DNA of 5,314 nt from Lachnospiraceae bacterium (GTDB taxonomy: Bacteria > Bacillota > Clostridia > Lachnospirales > Lachnospiraceae): NCBI GenBank assembly GCA_022798035.1, contig JAAWLS010000176.1:1-5314 (forward strand), written 5' to 3'. Both the position numbers and the translations under genes were made by a program. Below, in pieces: positions 5,200 to 5,314 of the stretch (position 1 is its first letter; every line of letters starts with the position of its first letter). The notes below the pieces were generated by a model. It was given only the letters and a program-made list of their open reading frames with translations, made no database searches and was not told the origin of the DNA.

Positions 5200-5314
5200 C
5201 TCCGCACGAATGAAGCACTGCCACGAACGTTCTCTATTCGATACACAGGAACTGGCGGATTGCCCTTTGGCTAAGCAAACGATTCATGGGCGTCCTTAGT
5301 GGAGGCGAAATCCA
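5200..5314. other. Non-coding or edge sequence after the tandem repeat
   Basis: No gene is supported. A partial fourth repeat unit may occupy about 5200-5223, and GAACGTTC (5225-5232) is a perfect 8-bp palindrome. On the minus strand a reading entering from the right edge, ending at a TAG at 5271-5273, gives DFASTKDAHESFA; it could be the C-terminus of a gene outside the window, but 13 codons are not enough to call it. With the repeats at 4882-5199 this makes about 500 bp upstream of uxuB without a gene. Confidence 0.4.

Noticed and set aside
4855..5224. Overlapping small open frames on the minus strand in the repeat region
   Set aside because: Repeat units shift frame relative to each other, the frames overlap one another, and no ribosome site or known domain is present.
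5271..5314. Possible C-terminus (DFASTKDAHESFA) of a minus-strand gene entering from the right edge
   Set aside because: Only 13 codons are visible, and the downstream sequence shows no terminator. It cannot be separated from chance without the flanking DNA.

Overview
The window looks like accessory DNA from a gut-type Clostridia, most likely Lachnospiraceae. That rests on the moderately AT-rich coding sequence, strong AGGAGG-type ribosome sites, consensus sigma-A promoters, and protein families common in that group (a YtkD-like Nudix hydrolase, an AAA-like ATPase/PD-(D/E)XK protein and a UxuB-type short-chain dehydrogenase). The assignment is an inference from composition and family resemblance; there is no rRNA or other marker.

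Positions 88-1384 (minus strand) hold a compact two-gene operon. A Panacea-domain (DUF4065/SocA-like) protein comes first and overlaps by 8 nt a 273-aa protein with three C-terminal membrane segments. This is the arrangement expected for a Panacea toxin-antitoxin pair with a membrane-acting toxin. Positions 1385-1575 are a divergent control region. Two consensus-like promoters point away from each other, and each has a LexA/SOS-box-like palindrome centred about 50 bp upstream of its predicted start. The two halves are imperfect inverted copies of each other.

Positions 1576-3786 (plus strand) carry a Nudix hydrolase and then, after a 105-bp gap with small palindromes, a 557-aa AAA-ATPase-like protein with an intact C-terminal PD-(D/E)XK nuclease motif. 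The two are probably co-transcribed. A perfect 11-bp stem hairpin at 3851-3878 separates them from a convergent uxuB-type fructuronate reductase gene (3956-4801, minus), a uronate catabolism enzyme that seems unrelated to the left-hand cassette.

Positions 4802-5314 contain no convincing gene. They hold a 28-bp direct repeat (two copies, one mismatch), a 9-bp tandem triplet, and three to four imperfect tandem copies of a roughly 67-bp unit containing a small hairpin. Both window edges are non-coding or ambiguous.

Taken together, the left two thirds read as a stress or defence-like cassette: a putative toxin-antitoxin pair and a nucleotide-hydrolase/ATPase-nuclease pair sharing one symmetric, possibly SOS-linked, regulatory region. 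The individual families are known. The shared symmetric control and the pairing of these genes are the parts most worth following up.
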